From Zygnema cylindricum (taxonomy: Eukaryota > Streptophyta > Zygnematophyceae > Zygnematales > Zygnemataceae), in NCBI GenBank assembly GCA_037447655.1, contig JBBHKE010003126.1, positions 79,713 through 143,712 of the forward strand: a stretch of DNA of 64,000 bases. Reading direction: 5' to 3'. Made by a program: the position numbers and the translations under genes. The number at the start of each line of letters is the position of its first letter. Positions within the stretch are counted from its first letter, which is position 1. The notes beneath the pieces are model-generated. The model saw only the letters and a program-made list of their open reading frames with translations, did no database searches and was not told the origin of the DNA. Shown one piece after another: positions 11,654 through 24,830 of the stretch.

Positions 11654-12830
11654 TGTAGAAATTAGTGGTTTTCTTTGAGTATTTTCTAGGTCTGCAAGAT
11701 TTAAAATAAAAGGCAGAAAAGAAGCACAAGCACTGTGCCTCTAACTCCTCTCTCAAGTCCCGACACTTATCGCAGTCATTGAAGACTGGAGAGGGAGGTA
11801 CAGCCATGGCTTTCTAGGTTGACCGAAGGAGACAGGAAGGAGAAGTTGGTAGATTTACCAAAAGGTTTCACTGACCCAGGATTTGAACTCGGTGCGTGCC
11901 GTTCGTAAAAGTAGCTGTTAGCATTGTCATAAAGTCTAATACCTGTGTTGAGATATATAGGGTTTGATAAGTATTTAAAGATTTAAACGTAGACGAATTC
12001 ATTTGACGGCACGAATTCATTCTTAGCACATATATACACTTTAAGTATAGTACGGTTTAAGTTATCGCACGAAACAAACACCGTACGTTTGTTTCTACAG
12101 CTGGAATTCAAAGTCGGTTATGATCGAACGACCACAATAGGAGCCGAGATTGCACAATCGACGTTTTGGCGGTTTTCAGTTAAAGCCACGTCAAGTGACA
12201 CGTGGTACCACCTTATTGGCTTGCGGCATCTCCGGAGAATATAAGAACTAATCCATATATGGCAGGCGTCAAAATTTTGGCCATGTCGTACGATGGGCGT
12301 ACAACAAGTACTCCGACACCTGTGCCTTTATGTACGATATAGTAAACTAATTGGCGCTATACTCTAGTAATAGAGGGTTTAGAGAGGGGTTTAAGACTTA
12401 GAAAAATTGGTAGGTAGCCACCTTTTTCTCAGAGTGCTTCTGTACAAAAGGTAAACTTTGACCTTTCATAACTTAATGCTCAGGAGAGCAAATTAAGTGA
12501 TTCTTTTTGTTGTAGACTCACAAGAGTCCTGGCTAAATAGGGGTGTAGTTGGTTGAAGATTATGCTTGCTAGCATTGAGGAAAATAATAAGGTATTTATA
12601 AGATAAATTCAAAGTGGGGGAATGTGTCCAAACACTCATATTCTAACTTTACATTCTGTGGGGGAATAGAGCACGCACAAAGTCTTCTTTTACAAGGATG
12701 AAGTTGTATTGGGGTTATGATTGTCACGGTGTGTGGCATTTAGGTTTAAATCAACTTGGAGTCGGCACTATCTAGATAAGCTTCTTTGGATTTGCGACTT
12801 CTGTGGGGAAATGGAGCCCATAGAATTTCA
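11654..12830 (+). repeat. Copia A left LTR, 1177 bp
   Basis: Starts TGTAGAAATTAGTGG and ends ATAGAATTTCA, giving the TG...CA form. Belongs to the longer LTR variant of this family, with a GTCGGCACTATCTAGAT block near its 3' end as in element C. Contains the reverse of a degenerate tRNA-like segment. Confidence 0.75.
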
Positions 12831-12834
12831 GGTT

Positions 12835-15420
12835 ATGGGCCCACCATTTACGGCGTCTATGTTTGTTGGAACAGACTTCACTTATTGGGAATATATGATG
12901 GAGGGGTTGCTTTTCGAAAAGCACATATGTGGAATTGTTTTGGGACAAGTGAGGTGTCCGCAACCAGGCTTTGGTGGAACTCACACTAGAGATTTATCTG
13001 GGGCTACCCAGAAAACCAACTGGAGCTCAGATGCAACGAAAAGTGAAGGCAAAATCATTACCATAGAAGGGGGAAAATGAGAGTAGGGAAAGAGACACGA
13101 TGAGTGTACTAAGAGCCGGTGATGACTAGCGGAAGCATGATGAGAAGAATAAAGATAAAGATAAACCTTATCAAAAATTTGATGGAAATAGAGGAAGAGG
13201 AAAAGAAAGGGGAGCTTCGAAAGGAGGAGTTTCCTTCTTTTGCAAAGAACGGGGTCACTTTATGGCGTAATTCCCTTGATTGGAAGAAATTAGAACTTGG
13301 AATGTGAATAAGAAGGAAGAAGGGGAAGACGAGAAATAGGATGATGACAATAAGTAGCTTCTCTAGATTGGTAGTATGGGGAAGAGAGAAAAGCACACAA
13401 AAATTCCACGAAAGCAACAGCATGCTTTTGGAGGCATAAGGGAAGTAAAGAGAAAAAAAGTACTTGTTGGAGTCAACCATGATGATGATGTCAAAGATTG
13501 TAGAGTAAATGAATTAGAAATGAGATAGTCAGATCGAGAATTAAAATTAGAAAAAGGGAAAAATAAAAATATTGAGGATATTCTAATAGATATTTTGCAG
13601 ACAGAAAACTGGTCGAAAAACGAGACTTCAACGGATTCCGAGGAAAGGGGAGAAGTAAATCTAGAAGTGGTGGAAATCGACCCGAAATCAAAGGATAGGG
13701 GAGAAGTAGAAACTGTTCGGAAGAATCCAAGAGAACCATCTATTCCGGCAACCGAATTTGAGGGAGGAAGAAAAAGAAGCAGCAAAAGACTGCAAGAGAG
13801 GCAATTTAACAATAAGGTAATCAAACTGTCTCACCCCGATGAACCTCAAACTTATAATTAGGCAATGACTTGTCCTGAGAGAAACCGGTGGAAGATAGCC
13901 ATTAATGAGGAGATGGCCTCAATTATGGCGGCTGATAAATGGGAATTGGTGGATTGTCCTCCAGACAGAAAGCCAATTGGGTGTAAGTGGGTATTTAAGC
14001 TGAAACTTAACCCGGATAACACCATTGAGCGCTACAAGGCTCGGTTAGTCGCGAAGGGATTTACCAAGAAAGAAGGCATTGATTACGAGGAGAATTTTTC
14101 AGGTCGTCAAGTTTCCATTTGTTCGATTACTCAGTATGGCTGCAACAAGAGACATGGAAGTTTATCAGATGGACATCAAGACGACCTTTCTACATGGAGA
14201 GTTGAAAGAGGAAATTTTTATGCAACAGCCCAAAGGGTTTGTGGAGCAAGGGGAGGAAAGCAAGGTATGTTGATTGATCAAATCTTTGTATGGGCTGAAA
14301 CATGCGCCCCAACAATGGAACAAGAAGCTCGATGAGTTTTTTACAGGTTTGGGATATATTCGGATCAACTCTGATCACTCAATTTATTTGTTTGAAAATG
14401 AGGAAGGAATTATTTTTATTACAATTTATGTTGATGATTTGCTTGTTTTAAGTAAATCTATGGATAAAATAAATAAGTTGAAAAATGATTTAAAAGAGAT
14501 GAAAGGTATGGGAAAAGCAAGGTATATTTTGGGAATTCAGGGTGAGAGAGACGGAGATAGAAAAATAATAAGATTAACTCAAAAAAAGGCCATTGGAAAC
14601 ATGTAACAAAAATTTCAAATGGACAAGGCTAATAGTTGTACCACTCCTATGGAATTAAAAAAGGGAAGTGAGGGGAGTGTGGAAGAGGGAGTTATAATCT
14701 TAGATGATGAGGTAGGCGCGGAAGAGAAAAGATTTATATAGACCATCCGTTATAGACAAGAAGTGGGCAGGCTAATATATTTCATGAATTGTACTTGTCC
14801 CGACATAGCCGCAGCTGTAGGAGTACTAAATAGGAGTCTAAATGTTCCCACTAAGAAAGATTGGGAGGCAGTTAAGAGAGTCATTAGATATCTCATAGGG
14901 ACTACCGATCTATGGTTGCATTTGCGTGGGAACAATACTGACATCACCACTTGGAGTGATGCTAGTTATAGGGATGCTCCTATGTGAAGGTGTACTTCTG
15001 GATATATATTGTATGTGGGTGATGGGGTTTGCTATTGGAGCAGCAAGCAGCAAAAGGTCATTGCTCAATCCAATATTGAGTCTGAGTACATGGCTTCTTG
15101 CTCTGCTGTAAAAGAATAAATGCGGGTCAAGTCTTTGCTTGGTGAGCTTGGTCATCTTAAGAGTGGTGTCCAAAAAGTGTTTTGTGATAATCAGGCAGCC
15201 ATTTCCCTTCTACCTATCCTAAACTTCACTTTAAAGCCAAACACATGGACATTATACTAAGCTTTGTAAGGGAGAAAGTAGAAAACAAGATAATCAGTTT
15301 GGAGTATAAACTAGATAGTGAAATGGTAGTAGATATGATGACCAAACTTGTGCCTTCCCCTAAACTAATTTTTTGCAGGGAGAAATATGGTCTTAAAATA
15401 AAGAGTGACTAGAAAACAAG
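12835..15420 (+). pseudogene. Copia A gag-RT-RNase H, degenerate
   Basis: Gag begins at the ATG (12835-12837) inside the primer site; the frame is also open upstream through the LTR end. Gag N-terminus runs to about 13080, then a broken zinc-knuckle region to 13350. The sequence then passes directly to the integrase C-terminal linker (ETSTDSEERGEV, 13625-13660), omitting protease and the integrase core. RT follows: WVFKLKLNPDNTIERYKA at about 13990, LYGLKHAPQQWNKK at about 14283, and the catalytic YVDDLLVLSK at about 14425. RNase H remains as TWSDASYRDAP near 14950, then decays. Several stops and frameshifts make it non-functional. The protease-integrase gap is shared with element C, so it is probably ancestral. 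Confidence 0.8.
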
Positions 15421-15425
15421 GGAAG

Positions 15426-16458
15426 TGTAAAAATTAATGGTAATTTTAGTTTTTTCTAGGTTGTGTAAAATGCAAAAAAAAAGCAGAGGCAGTCTACATC
15501 TAACTCTTCTCTCCAGCTCCCACACTTGTTGCAGTCACTGAAAGTTAGAGAGGGAGATAGAGCCATGGCCGCTTATGCTATCCAGACGGGGACAAACACT
15601 AGATTGGTAGATTTACCAAAATAGTAATTGACGGATCGCGATTATAACTTGGGACACGCTGTCTGTCAGAGCCGCCGGTAGCCGGTAGCCTTAGCCAATT
15701 AGTTTAAGGTAAAGGATATACGATTTAGGGTTTGATAATTATATAAATATTGACACGAAGGCTATTTTATTTAACAGGATATTTGGACATAGATATAGTT
15801 TGTGTTGTACGACGTACGGAACATCAGAAAACAAATACCACGCACTTTGTTTCGAAGGCGAAACAAATATTGCGCTAGTATTTATGACAGCTATGATTGA
15901 AATCCGTTTTAATCAGACGGCCGAAAAGCATGCTGAAATCGCGAAATAGGTTTTCGGCGGTTTGCAGTCGATGTCACATGGATTGACACGTGGCACAACC
16001 ATATTGGATTACGGCATCACCGGGGATTACCGGAACGAATCTAAAAATGACATGTGTTGACTTGTTGGTTTTGTCGTACAATGGTGGTATAGAAACTACA
16101 CCGCACCTGTCCTTTCTGTGCAACAAAGTATTATGATTGGTGCCGTACTTCAGTAGATAGAGTTTTAGAGAGAGATAAGACTTAGAAATTTTTTGATAGA
16201 TTGGACCCTCTCTCCCATTGAGCTTCTGTACAAAAGGTGTATTTAAACCCTCCATAACTTACTGCTCAGGGGAGAAAATTCAGAGTTTCTTTTTGCTATC
16301 GACTAAAGGGAGTCTTGCCTTCAATAAGGTGAAGGTGGTCAGAGTTTTGTGTGACAGGGTGGCAGTTATTCTTGCTGAAACACAAAGGGGTCAGGGTTAT
16401 CCTAGAGGCTTCCTCTAAGCTGCCTACTTTGAGGACCTATCGAGGTCTCAAAGTTACA
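15426..16458 (+). repeat. Copia A right LTR, 1033 bp
   Basis: Starts TGTAAAAATTAATGG and ends CAAAGTTACA. A conserved palindrome (TTTGTTTCG-AAGG-CGAAACAAA) lies at 15846-15867. It abuts the truncated RT of copia B at 16459. Confidence 0.75.
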
Positions 16459-16777
16459 TGAAGGTTGTCTTGATGTCCATCTGGTACACCTTCTTGTTTT
16501 TCACTGCTGCAAAATTGAGGAGAGTTCAGATTGAGGGAAATCGGACGACCTGGGGGAATGTTTCCTCGTAGTGTATTCATTTTTTCTAAGTAAATCCTTT
16601 AGCCACTAATCCAGCGTTGTATCTCTCACTGGTGTTATCCGAGTTCAGTTTTAGTTTGAAAACCCACTTAAATCTAATAGCCTATTGGTCAAGTGGACTG
16701 TCCACCAACTTTTGGTAATCGGCCGACATAATTGAGGCCATTTCCTCTTTGATGGCTATCTTCCCTATGTTTCTCTC
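16459..16777 (-). pseudogene. Copia B reverse transcriptase fragment
   Basis: In reverse, this reads as the start of the copia RT domain: IKEEMASIM, then WVFKLKLNSDNT, then AGLVAKGFT, then QMDIKTTF, where it is cut at 16459 by the right end of copia A. Contains stops. Continues at 17834 on the other side of a solo LTR. Confidence 0.7.
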
Positions 16778-17828
16778 TGTAATTCTGAGACCTCTATTTG
16801 TACTCAGAATAGGCAGTCACCCGAAGCCTCTAGGATAGCCTAAACCTTTTTCACTTTGATCAACTTGGACCGCTACCGTGATAGACGAGTGACTGACTTG
16901 ATTTCACCCTCGTAAAGGTAAGAATCCCTTCAGTCTGCCACGAAAAGAATCAAGCAATTTGCTCCTTTGAGCAATTAATTGTGAATGGCCAAAAATGGCC
17001 TATAAATATAGATGCCCCTTAGCGATAAAGACGGTTACCTCTAAAAATGTCTTAGTCCTAAATACCTTTCTAAACCCCCTTCTACAAAAGTATGGTACTA
17101 ATCAGAAGACTATGCAAGACAGAAAAGTGCAGGTGCCGTAATACTTTCTGTACGGCCATTGTACGGTATGGCTATAAAGGTGACACCTGTCATATCCGGA
17201 TTTGTTGTGATGCTCCCGGAGATTTCGCAAGGAACTTTGATGTTGCCACGTGTTATCCTGTGTGACTATGACAGCAAACCACCAAAGTGACCTTTCCTCG
17301 ATGTCGGCTCGCACCATGGGCGTCTTGTCCGAAGTCGGTTTTTGATCAGGTCGTCGAAAAAAATGTCTATAACATTTGTTTTGTCTGCTACATAAAGTAC
17401 AACTGAATCTATGCCCTATATTCCGTTCATCTAGTTAAATGGTATTTCCTACGTGCTCATGTTTACATAATTATTACATCCTATATATCTTAGCATAGTC
17501 TCTAGAATATAGGACAAGGCTAACAGCTACTTTCACGGACAACAGGTACGAGGATCAAATCCTTGGTCCTTGAAACATTTTTGGTAAATCTACTACCTTC
17601 TTCTTTGTATCTTCTTCACACAACATAGACAACCATGGCTCTACCTCCCTCTCCAGTCTTCCGTGACTACGACAAGTGTGGGGGCTAGAGAAAGGAGTTA
17701 GAGGCAGAATGTTTATTCCTCTGGCTAAAGAAAGGAGTTAGAGGCAGAATGTTTATTCCTCTTTTCTTCATTTTTTTCTACATCCTACAGCCATAGAAAT
17801 TACAATACAGACAACTCTAATTTCTACA
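16778..17828 (-). repeat. Solo LTR (copia family), TSD CTCTC
   Basis: Begins TGTAATTCTGAGACC and ends AATTTCTACA. The 5 bp on each side are identical (CTCTC at 16773-16777 and 17829-17833). Removing the LTR and one copy restores the RT leader of copia B (NEAMN next to ERNIGKIA). It arose by LTR-LTR recombination of an inserted element. It carries a degenerate tRNA-like block near 17515-17575. Confidence 0.85.
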
Positions 17829-17833
17829 CTCTC

Positions 17834-19643
17834 CAAAGAGTTCATTGCCTCGTTATTAGTTTGTGGTTAATCCGGATTTGGTTACCTTGTTGTTGACTTG
17901 TTTTTCTTGCAACCTTTTGCTGCTTCTCTTTCCTCCCTCAAAATGAGCCGCTGGTATTAATGGCTCTCGTGGTTCCTTCTAATAGTTTTTGTTTCTCCCT
18001 TCTCCTTTGGTTCTGGTTCTGTTTCCACCACGTCTTCTGCTTCTAAAAGAGTTGTCAAATAAGGTTCCACTTGTTGCTCTTTTTCGATCTGATTTGTACA
18101 TGCAAGATCATCATTTTCTGAGAAACCTCGATAATTTGGAAGCTCAAAGTCATCAGGATATTCTGACTCAAATGTGATTTTAGCTGACTTTGTATACTTA
18201 AAGTGATCTATATATTTCCTTTCATCCATAACTACTAGATGCCTCCTATAATTATACCTTTTCTCTTAAGATTATATACTATATACCCTTTTACATCTTC
18301 ATCATATCCAGCAGATATCTTAGTTTTCTTTTAGGATCTAGCTTCCTGTTTGATTGATCTGTATCTAGACTGAACACTTGACTAGCGAAAACTTTTAAGT
18401 GTGACACATCTGGTTTTCGGCCGTTCCATTTCTTAAAGGTGATTGGCGTTTTAATAGCAAAGTAAGAACTTTATTCTTGAGATAATTTGCAAAGTTCATT
18501 GCTTCGGCCCAAAATCTCTTTCCTATCTTCGTCTCCGACGTTATACTCTTGGCATTATCACTTAGTCCTATTTAACCTCTGGACTACACCATTCTGCCCA
18601 AGATTTTCAAGGACTGTCTTTTGGTGTTGCACTCCATCTTCTCTCACATAATCCTCAAACTGATTGGAGGTATACTCTCCTACATTAACAATCTTTACTC
18701 TCTTAATAGGGGTTTCATAGAGTTTCTCACTCTATGGTTTATATTCCTTAAAAAATTGTGGTGCCATTGATTTATTATTCAAAAAATACACTCTTGAATA
18801 CCGAGACTAATCATTCGTAATAGTTACATAAACCTCTTGCCTTGGGGTGATTGCACTTTGACCGGTCCCCATATATCCATGTGCACCAAATCTAAGACTT
18901 TTTCTCCTTTATAAGCGGCTACTTTTGGAAAGGGTAACCTGTGTGCCTTACCTTGAGCACATCCACTACAGTCACTTAGATTTTCACTTTCTCCAAACTA
19001 AATTCCTTCCACTACTCCCATCTTTTTCATTTCTTTCAACTTATCTAAATGCACATGTCCAATCCTCTTATGTACTAACATAATATTATAAACACTAGCA
19101 TAGTAGAGTTTCTTCATTTCATTGTTTAAATTCAGCATAAACATTCCATAGCTACCCTTTTCAGCAGTGAAATAAACTTCATCCTCAAAAGTAGCAATAA
19201 AGGTGCCCTTCCTAGTGCTAGTTTCAAAACCCTTATCAACTAACATATATGTTGAGATGAGGTTTTTGTTTAACCCAGGAATAAACAACACATTAGAGAA
19301 TGTAACTATGGATGTCTTTCCCTCCACTTAGACTTTCACATCTACTGATCAGACCAAAGTAGTAATGACTACCCTCCCATCCCCATACTCTATCTCTATA
19401 GTGGGAATCTTTCTCATCTTTGTGAACATGTGTTTGTCCTTACACATGTGCATAGTGGCAACTGAATCCACAATCCAGCCCCCTTTACCTTTGAATCCTC
19501 CAAAAGCATATTTCCGCTTACGCGAAATCTCGACCTCGATCTTCCTGTCGAACTCCTCATCCAACAACAGATAATCATCCTCGTCCTCGGATTCCTCCTC
19601 ATGTACCTGCGTCACAAGAGCCATTTTCTTTCCCTTTGGAGAT
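17834..19643 (-). pseudogene. Copia B integrase-protease region, degenerate
   Basis: Read right to left: protease-like region near 19430-19470, where the active site is DSVAT instead of DSGAS; the copia linker TFSNVLFIPGLNKNLIST; the integrase zinc-binding HKRIGHVHLDKL (about 19050-19085); a broken integrase core (19000-18500); and the C-terminal acidic linker (18229-17957). Many stops and frameshifts. The gag part continues at 51170 beyond the chromovirus. Confidence 0.75.
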
Positions 19644-20081
19644 TGTAACAGGGTTACAAAATGGAAGCAGAGTTTAGAAGTTGCTGTAGTTGCGATGTTA
19701 GAGCAATGCTGCTGCGACGTCAAACAAGCGTTGCATAGCAGCATAGCAACGCAACTTAGCAGTATAACAACGTAGCAAAATGTAGATTGTACTGTATAGT
19801 TTTAGAACCTTGATGAAGAGTGTCATGTGTACATAGTTGACCAGCTATAGCATCGGATTGACTACTAAGTAACTAGTTTAAATAGTGGATGGATTTAGTG
19901 AAGAGACACTCTTTTGGTAGTAGACTTTTGACAGCGAGCAATCAATCGTGTAATCTCTTCCTGAGTAATAAAGCTCCATCTTTTCCTTGTGTGGAGTGTG
20001 TGACCGTGTTGTTGTTACGAGTGATTTATGGGAACATTCCGCTGTGCATTGTGGACGTGGTGTCTAGTTTACTCTTTTACA
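19644..20081 (+). repeat. Chromovirus 5' LTR, 438 bp
   Basis: Starts TGTAACAGGGTTACA and ends ACTCTTTTACA. Matches 50711-51169 along its length except for small indels (the 3' copy has about 19 extra bases after TTTTAGAACCT) and scattered substitutions. Confidence 0.8.
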
Positions 20082-20082
20082 T

Positions 20083-20094
20083 TGGTATCGGAGC
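20083..20094 (+). promoter_or_regulatory. Chromovirus primer binding site (tRNA-Met 3' end)
   Basis: TGGTATCGGAGC, one base after the 5' LTR. It differs at one position from TGGTATCAGAGC, the usual plant site complementary to the 3' end of initiator tRNA-Met. Confidence 0.75.
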
Positions 20095-20115
20095 TTTTCC
20101 TCTTGACTTGACAGT

Positions 20116-21367
20116 ATGGAAGGTCACGGTGTTTCCACAACTGATATGTTGGAGCCAGTCATTCGGGAATTGGAGAATGTCAGATTGGAGAACGCTCACC
20201 TGAGTGACACCGTCGCAACTTTGGAAACTCGTCTTGGTGATCGAGCACAAAGATCATTGAGAGAGATTTGAAGAGCCTGAAGTTGAGATTGCCCAATGAG
20301 TTCGACCCAGCGAAGCACAAGAATCTCGACGCGTGGTTGTTTTTGATGGCAAACTATCTGGAAGATTTTTCCTAGCCTGTCCGATCGCGATAAAATTCAT
20401 TATGCCGGGGGTTTACTGAAGGAGGCAGCATGAGCGTGGTGGAGAGCAATTGTAGAAGATGGCGAGGTACCCGCTGATTAGACTATATTTAATCGTTCTC
20501 TTCGTGACTGCTGACAACCAGTAAACTCCGTCAAGGCTGCTTGGGATAGGATTTCGCTGTTAAAACAACGCACTTCTCTTTTGGAGTAAACAGAACGATT
20601 CTTGGAATGGAATGTTCAAATCCCAACGATGACGGAGGATGAAGCGGTTGATCAATATGTTAAAGAACTTAAGGCATCTATTCGGAGGGATGTGGAACAG
20701 TGGCTCGACCGCGGTATAACAACTCTTAGTCTCTCGACAATTGTGCAGTTCGCGGAACAGACCTACTCCGTAGAATTCACTTTTTAGGTCCTATCATTTT
20801 GGATCGAGTAGTAGCGGAGGCCAAAGGGATGATGGTCCGACTCCTATGGTGCTGGGAGCAATCAAGGCTGACGCGAACTCAGTCAACAGAATTAAAAGAA
20901 AGAAGAAAACCACTAAGAAGAAATCAATGACCTGTCCCACGAGGAGCTATAAAGGAGGAGGCAAAACAGATTATGCTTCCAGTGTGGTTCCCCGGACCAT
21001 ATGGCGAGAGAATATCCAAGGAGAAAAGTACCCAGAAAAGGCAAACTTAATGTCATGAGGTTAGCCGGAAAAGGTGGAGAACCCTTGGGTTTTCAAGAAA
21101 ATATTTGGGGTACTATAATCAACTTCATGGTTGACTCTGGAGCGTCTAGGAATTTCATCAACGAGAAGACGGTGAAAAAGTTGAAGCTGCCTCTAGTAGT
21201 TGTTCCGAATCAGCAATTGGTCCTATTAGCCGATGACACCTCTATTGGGATCACCCATCCCACACTTTGACTGTGGATAAGTATGGGGAGCTTTCATTGG
21301 TATGAGACGCTTCACGTATTATTGCTCGGGGATCATGAGGTAATATTGGGGAAGCCGTGGCTCCAAA
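20116..21367 (+). pseudogene. Chromovirus gag and protease, degenerate
   Basis: An ATG at 20116 starts a short coiled-coil-like stretch (LEPVIRELENVRLENAHL). Gag follows through frameshifts and stops, including FLEWNVQIP and QYVKELKASIRRDVEQWL (20600-20700). A zinc knuckle at about 20965-21010 has lost its last cysteine (CFQCGSPDHMAREY). The aspartic protease is recognisable as INFMVDSGASRNFI (about 21121-21160) and ends at VILGKPWL, where copia H is inserted. Continues at 27340 with KWNPTIDWR. Confidence 0.75.
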
Positions 21368-22400
21368 TATAACTGTGAGACCTCCATAGGTCCTCAAAGT
21401 AGTCAGCTCACTCTAAGACTCTAGGATTACCCTAACCCCTTTGTATTTCAGCAAGTATAATTGCCACCCTGACAGATAAAAACTCTAACCACCTTCACCC
21501 TTGTGAAGGCAAGACTCCTTTGAGTCTATAGCAAAAAAAATCTCTGAATTTGCTCCCCTGAAGAATAAGTTATGAAAGGTCAAATTTGACCTTTTGTAAA
21601 GAAGCTCCCTGGGAGAGAAAGGTCCAATCTATCAAATTTTTCTAAGTCCCATCTCTCTCTAAAACTCTATTTACTGAAATACGGCACCAATCATAATACT
21701 CTGTCGTACAGAAAGGACAAGTGCATTGTAGTTTTTGTACGGCCATTGTACGACATGGCCAACAAGTCCACACATTTCATTTTTGGATTCGTTCAAGTAA
21801 TCCCCAGAGATGTCGTAATCCAATATGGTTGTGCCACATGTCAATCGACGTGACGTTGATTGCAAACCGCCGCAAACCTATTCCACGATCTCGGCATGCT
21901 TTGCGATCGTTTGATTAAATCCAATTTCAATCGTAGCCGTCATAACTACTTGCGCGATATTTGTTTCGCCTTCGAAACAAAGTGCGTGGTATTTGTTTTT
22001 TATGTTGCGTACACCGTACAACACAAACTATATATATCTCCAAATATCGCGTTAAATAAAATAGCCTATGTGTCAATATTTATATAATTATCAAACCCTA
22101 CATCGTATATCCTTGACCTTAGACTAATTGGCTAAGGCTACCGGTTACCAACGGCTCTGACAGACGGCAGGTACTAGGTTCTAATCATGATCCGTTAATT
22201 ATGATTTTGGTAAATCTACCAATCTAGTGGATGTCCCCTTCTGGATAGCATAGGCGGCCATGGCTCTATCTCCCTCTCCAACTTTTAGTGACTGCGACAA
22301 GTGTGGGAGCTGGAGAGAGGAGGTAGAGGCAAACTGCCTTTGCTTTTATTTTGCATTTTACAATACCTATAAAATACTAAAATAACCTTTAATTTCTACA
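21368..22400 (-). repeat. Copia H 3' LTR
   Basis: Left-hand LTR. Begins TATAACTGTGAG, where TG of the terminus has become TA, and ends AATTTCTACA. Contains the palindrome TTTGTTTCG-CCTT-CGAAACAAA (21960-21981) and a tRNA-like block (about 22110-22190). Confidence 0.85.
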
Positions 22401-24830
22401 CTCTCCTTATTTTCTAGTCACTCTTTATTTTAAGACCATAATGTCCCTGCAAAAAAATAGTTTAGGGGAAGGCAGAGGTTTGGTCATCATATCTGCTACC
22501 ATTTCACTATCTGGTTTATATTCCAAACTGATTTTCTTGTTTTCTACTTTCTCCCTTACAAAGCTTAGTCTAATGTCCATGTGTTTGGCTTTAAAGTGAT
22601 GTTTAGGATAGGTAGAAGGGAAATGGATGTCTGATTATCACAAAACACTTTTTGGACACCACTTCTAAGATGACCAAGCTCACGAAGCAAAGACTTGACC
22701 CACATTTATTCTTTTACAGCAGAGCAAAAAGCCATGTACTCAACCTCGATGGTGGACTGAGCAATGACCTTTTGCTGCTTACTGCTCGAATAGCAAGCCC
22801 CATCACCCACATACAATATATATCCAAAAGTACACCTCCACATAGGAGCATCCTTATAACTAGCATCACTCCAAGTGGTGATGTCAATATTGTTCCCACC
22901 CAAATGCAACCATAGATCCGTAGTCCCTATGAGATATCTAAGGACTCTCTTAGTTGCCTCCCAATCTTTCTTAGTGGGAGCATTTAGACTCCTACTTAGT
23001 ACTCCTACGGCTGCGGCTATGTTGGGACAAGTACAATTCATAAAATATATTAGGCTGCCCACTACTTGTCTATAAAAGATGGTCTACATAAATCTTTTCT
23101 CTTCTAGGCCTACCTCATCATCTAAGATTATAAATCCCTCTTCCACACTCCCCTCACTTCCCTTCTTTAATTCCATAGAAGTGGTACAACTATTAGCCTT
23201 GTCCATTTCGAATTTTTCTAACATGTTTCCAATGGCCTCTTTTTGAGTTCATCTTATTATTTTTATATTTCTGTCTCTCTCTCCCTGAATTCCCAAAATA
23301 TACCTTGCTTCTCCTATATCTTTCATCTCAAATCTTCCTTTTAGATCATTTTTCAACTTATTTATTTTATCCATAGATTTACTTAAAATAAGCAAATCAT
23401 CAACATAAATTGTAATAAAAATAATTCCTTCCTCATCATCAAACAAATAAATTGAGTGATCTGAGCTGATCCGAATATATCCCAAACGTGTAAGAAACTC
23501 ATCGAGCTTCTTGTTCCATTGCCAGGGCGCCTATTTCAGCCCATACAAAGATTTGATCAATCGACATACCTTGCTTTCCTCCCCTTGCTCCAGAAACCCT
23601 TCGGGATGTTGCATAAAAATTTCCTTTTTCAACTTTCCATATAGAAAGGCGGTCTTGATGTCCATCTCATGAACTTCCATGTTGTTTGCTGCAGCCATAC
23701 CGAGAAGTATGCGAACCGAACAAAACTTGACGACCTGAGCAAAATTCTCTTCGTAGTCATAACCTATTTCTAGGTAAATCCCTTCGCCACTAACCGAGCC
23801 TTGTAGCGCTCAATGGTGTTATTCGGGTTGAGTTTTAGCTTAAATACCCACTTACACCCAATTGGCTTTCTGTCAAGAGGACAATCCACCAATTCCTATG
23901 TATCAGCCGCCATAATTGAGGCCATCTCCTTATTAATGGCTGTCTTCCACCGGTTTCTCTCAGGACAAGTCATTGCCTCATTATGAGATTAAGGTTCATT
24001 GGGGTGAGACAGTTTGATTACCTTATTGTTAAATTCCCTCTTTTGCAGTCTTTTGCTGCTTCTTCTTCTTCCTCCCTCAAACCCGGTTGCCGGAATAGAT
24101 GGTTCTCTTGGATTCTTCCGAACAGTTTTTAGTTCTCCCCTATCTCTTTATTTCGGGTCGATTTCCACCACGTCTTCCGCTTCGGTTGGTGTTAATACTA
24201 GGGGATTTCACATTTGGGTCTTTCTCGATGTGAGTTGTACCTGCAAGATTATCATCTTCTTGAAATCCTCGATAGTTAGGAAACTCAAAGTCATCAGATT
24301 TTTCTAACTGAAATGTGATTGTGACTCTTTTTGTATGTTTAAAGGGATCTATAGATTTCCCTTCATCCATAACAACTAGATGCTTTACTAGGATAATGTC
24401 CTCTCTTTTGAGATCATAGACTCTATTTTCTTTTACATATTGATCATATCCTAGTAGATATCTTGGTTTTCCTTTTGGGTCTAACTTCCAGTTTGATTGA
24501 TCTGTGTTTAAACGAAACACTTAACTAACGAAAAGCTTTAAGTGTGAAACATCTGGTTTTCGGCCGGTCCATCTCTCAAAGGGTGTTTGGCCTTTTACTG
24601 CTGAAGTAAGAACTTTATTCTTGAGATAATTTGCACAGTTCATTGCTTCTGCCCAAAACTTCTTTCCTATCTTTTTATCTGACAGCATACTCCTAGCATT
24701 ATCACTTAGTGTTCTATTTAATATTTCAGCTACACCATTTTGCTCAAGATTTTGAGGAACTATCTTTTGGTGTTGTCTCCATCTTCTCTCAGATAATCCT
24801 CAAATTGGTTTGAGGTATACTCTCCACCAG
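22401..24830 (-). pseudogene. Copia H RNase H, RT and integrase C-terminus, degenerate
   Basis: Read in reverse from 24830: integrase core end (GGEYTSNQFE, cut at 24830), C-terminal region (KPRYLLGYDQYVKENRVYDLKR, about 24480-24415), RT (WVFKLKLNPNNT near 23850, then YVDDLLILSKSMD near 23395), and RNase H (ITTWSDASYKDAPM, about 22880-22845). Stops and frameshifts are frequent. RT motif YVDD is preserved in sequence but isolated. Confidence 0.8.

Larger units (their letters stand above)
11654..16458 (+). mobile_element. Copia A: Ty1/copia-family element lacking protease and integrase
   Basis: Two LTR-like ends, 11654-12830 and 15426-16458, enclose gag, a degenerate zinc-knuckle region, reverse transcriptase and RNase H. 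The primer site GGTTATGGGCCCACCA directly follows the left LTR. A purine tract (AAAACAAGGGAAG) precedes the right LTR. No 5-bp duplication matches across the ends (ACCTT against TGAAG), and the two LTRs belong to different length variants (1177 and 1033 bp), so the element may be a recombinant. Confidence 0.7.

Noticed and set aside
15421-16463. The right LTR of copia A as a solo LTR with duplication GGAAG/TGAAG
   Set aside because: Only 4 of 5 bases match and the left flank is the expected purine tract of a 3' LTR, so it is better explained as the 3' LTR of A.
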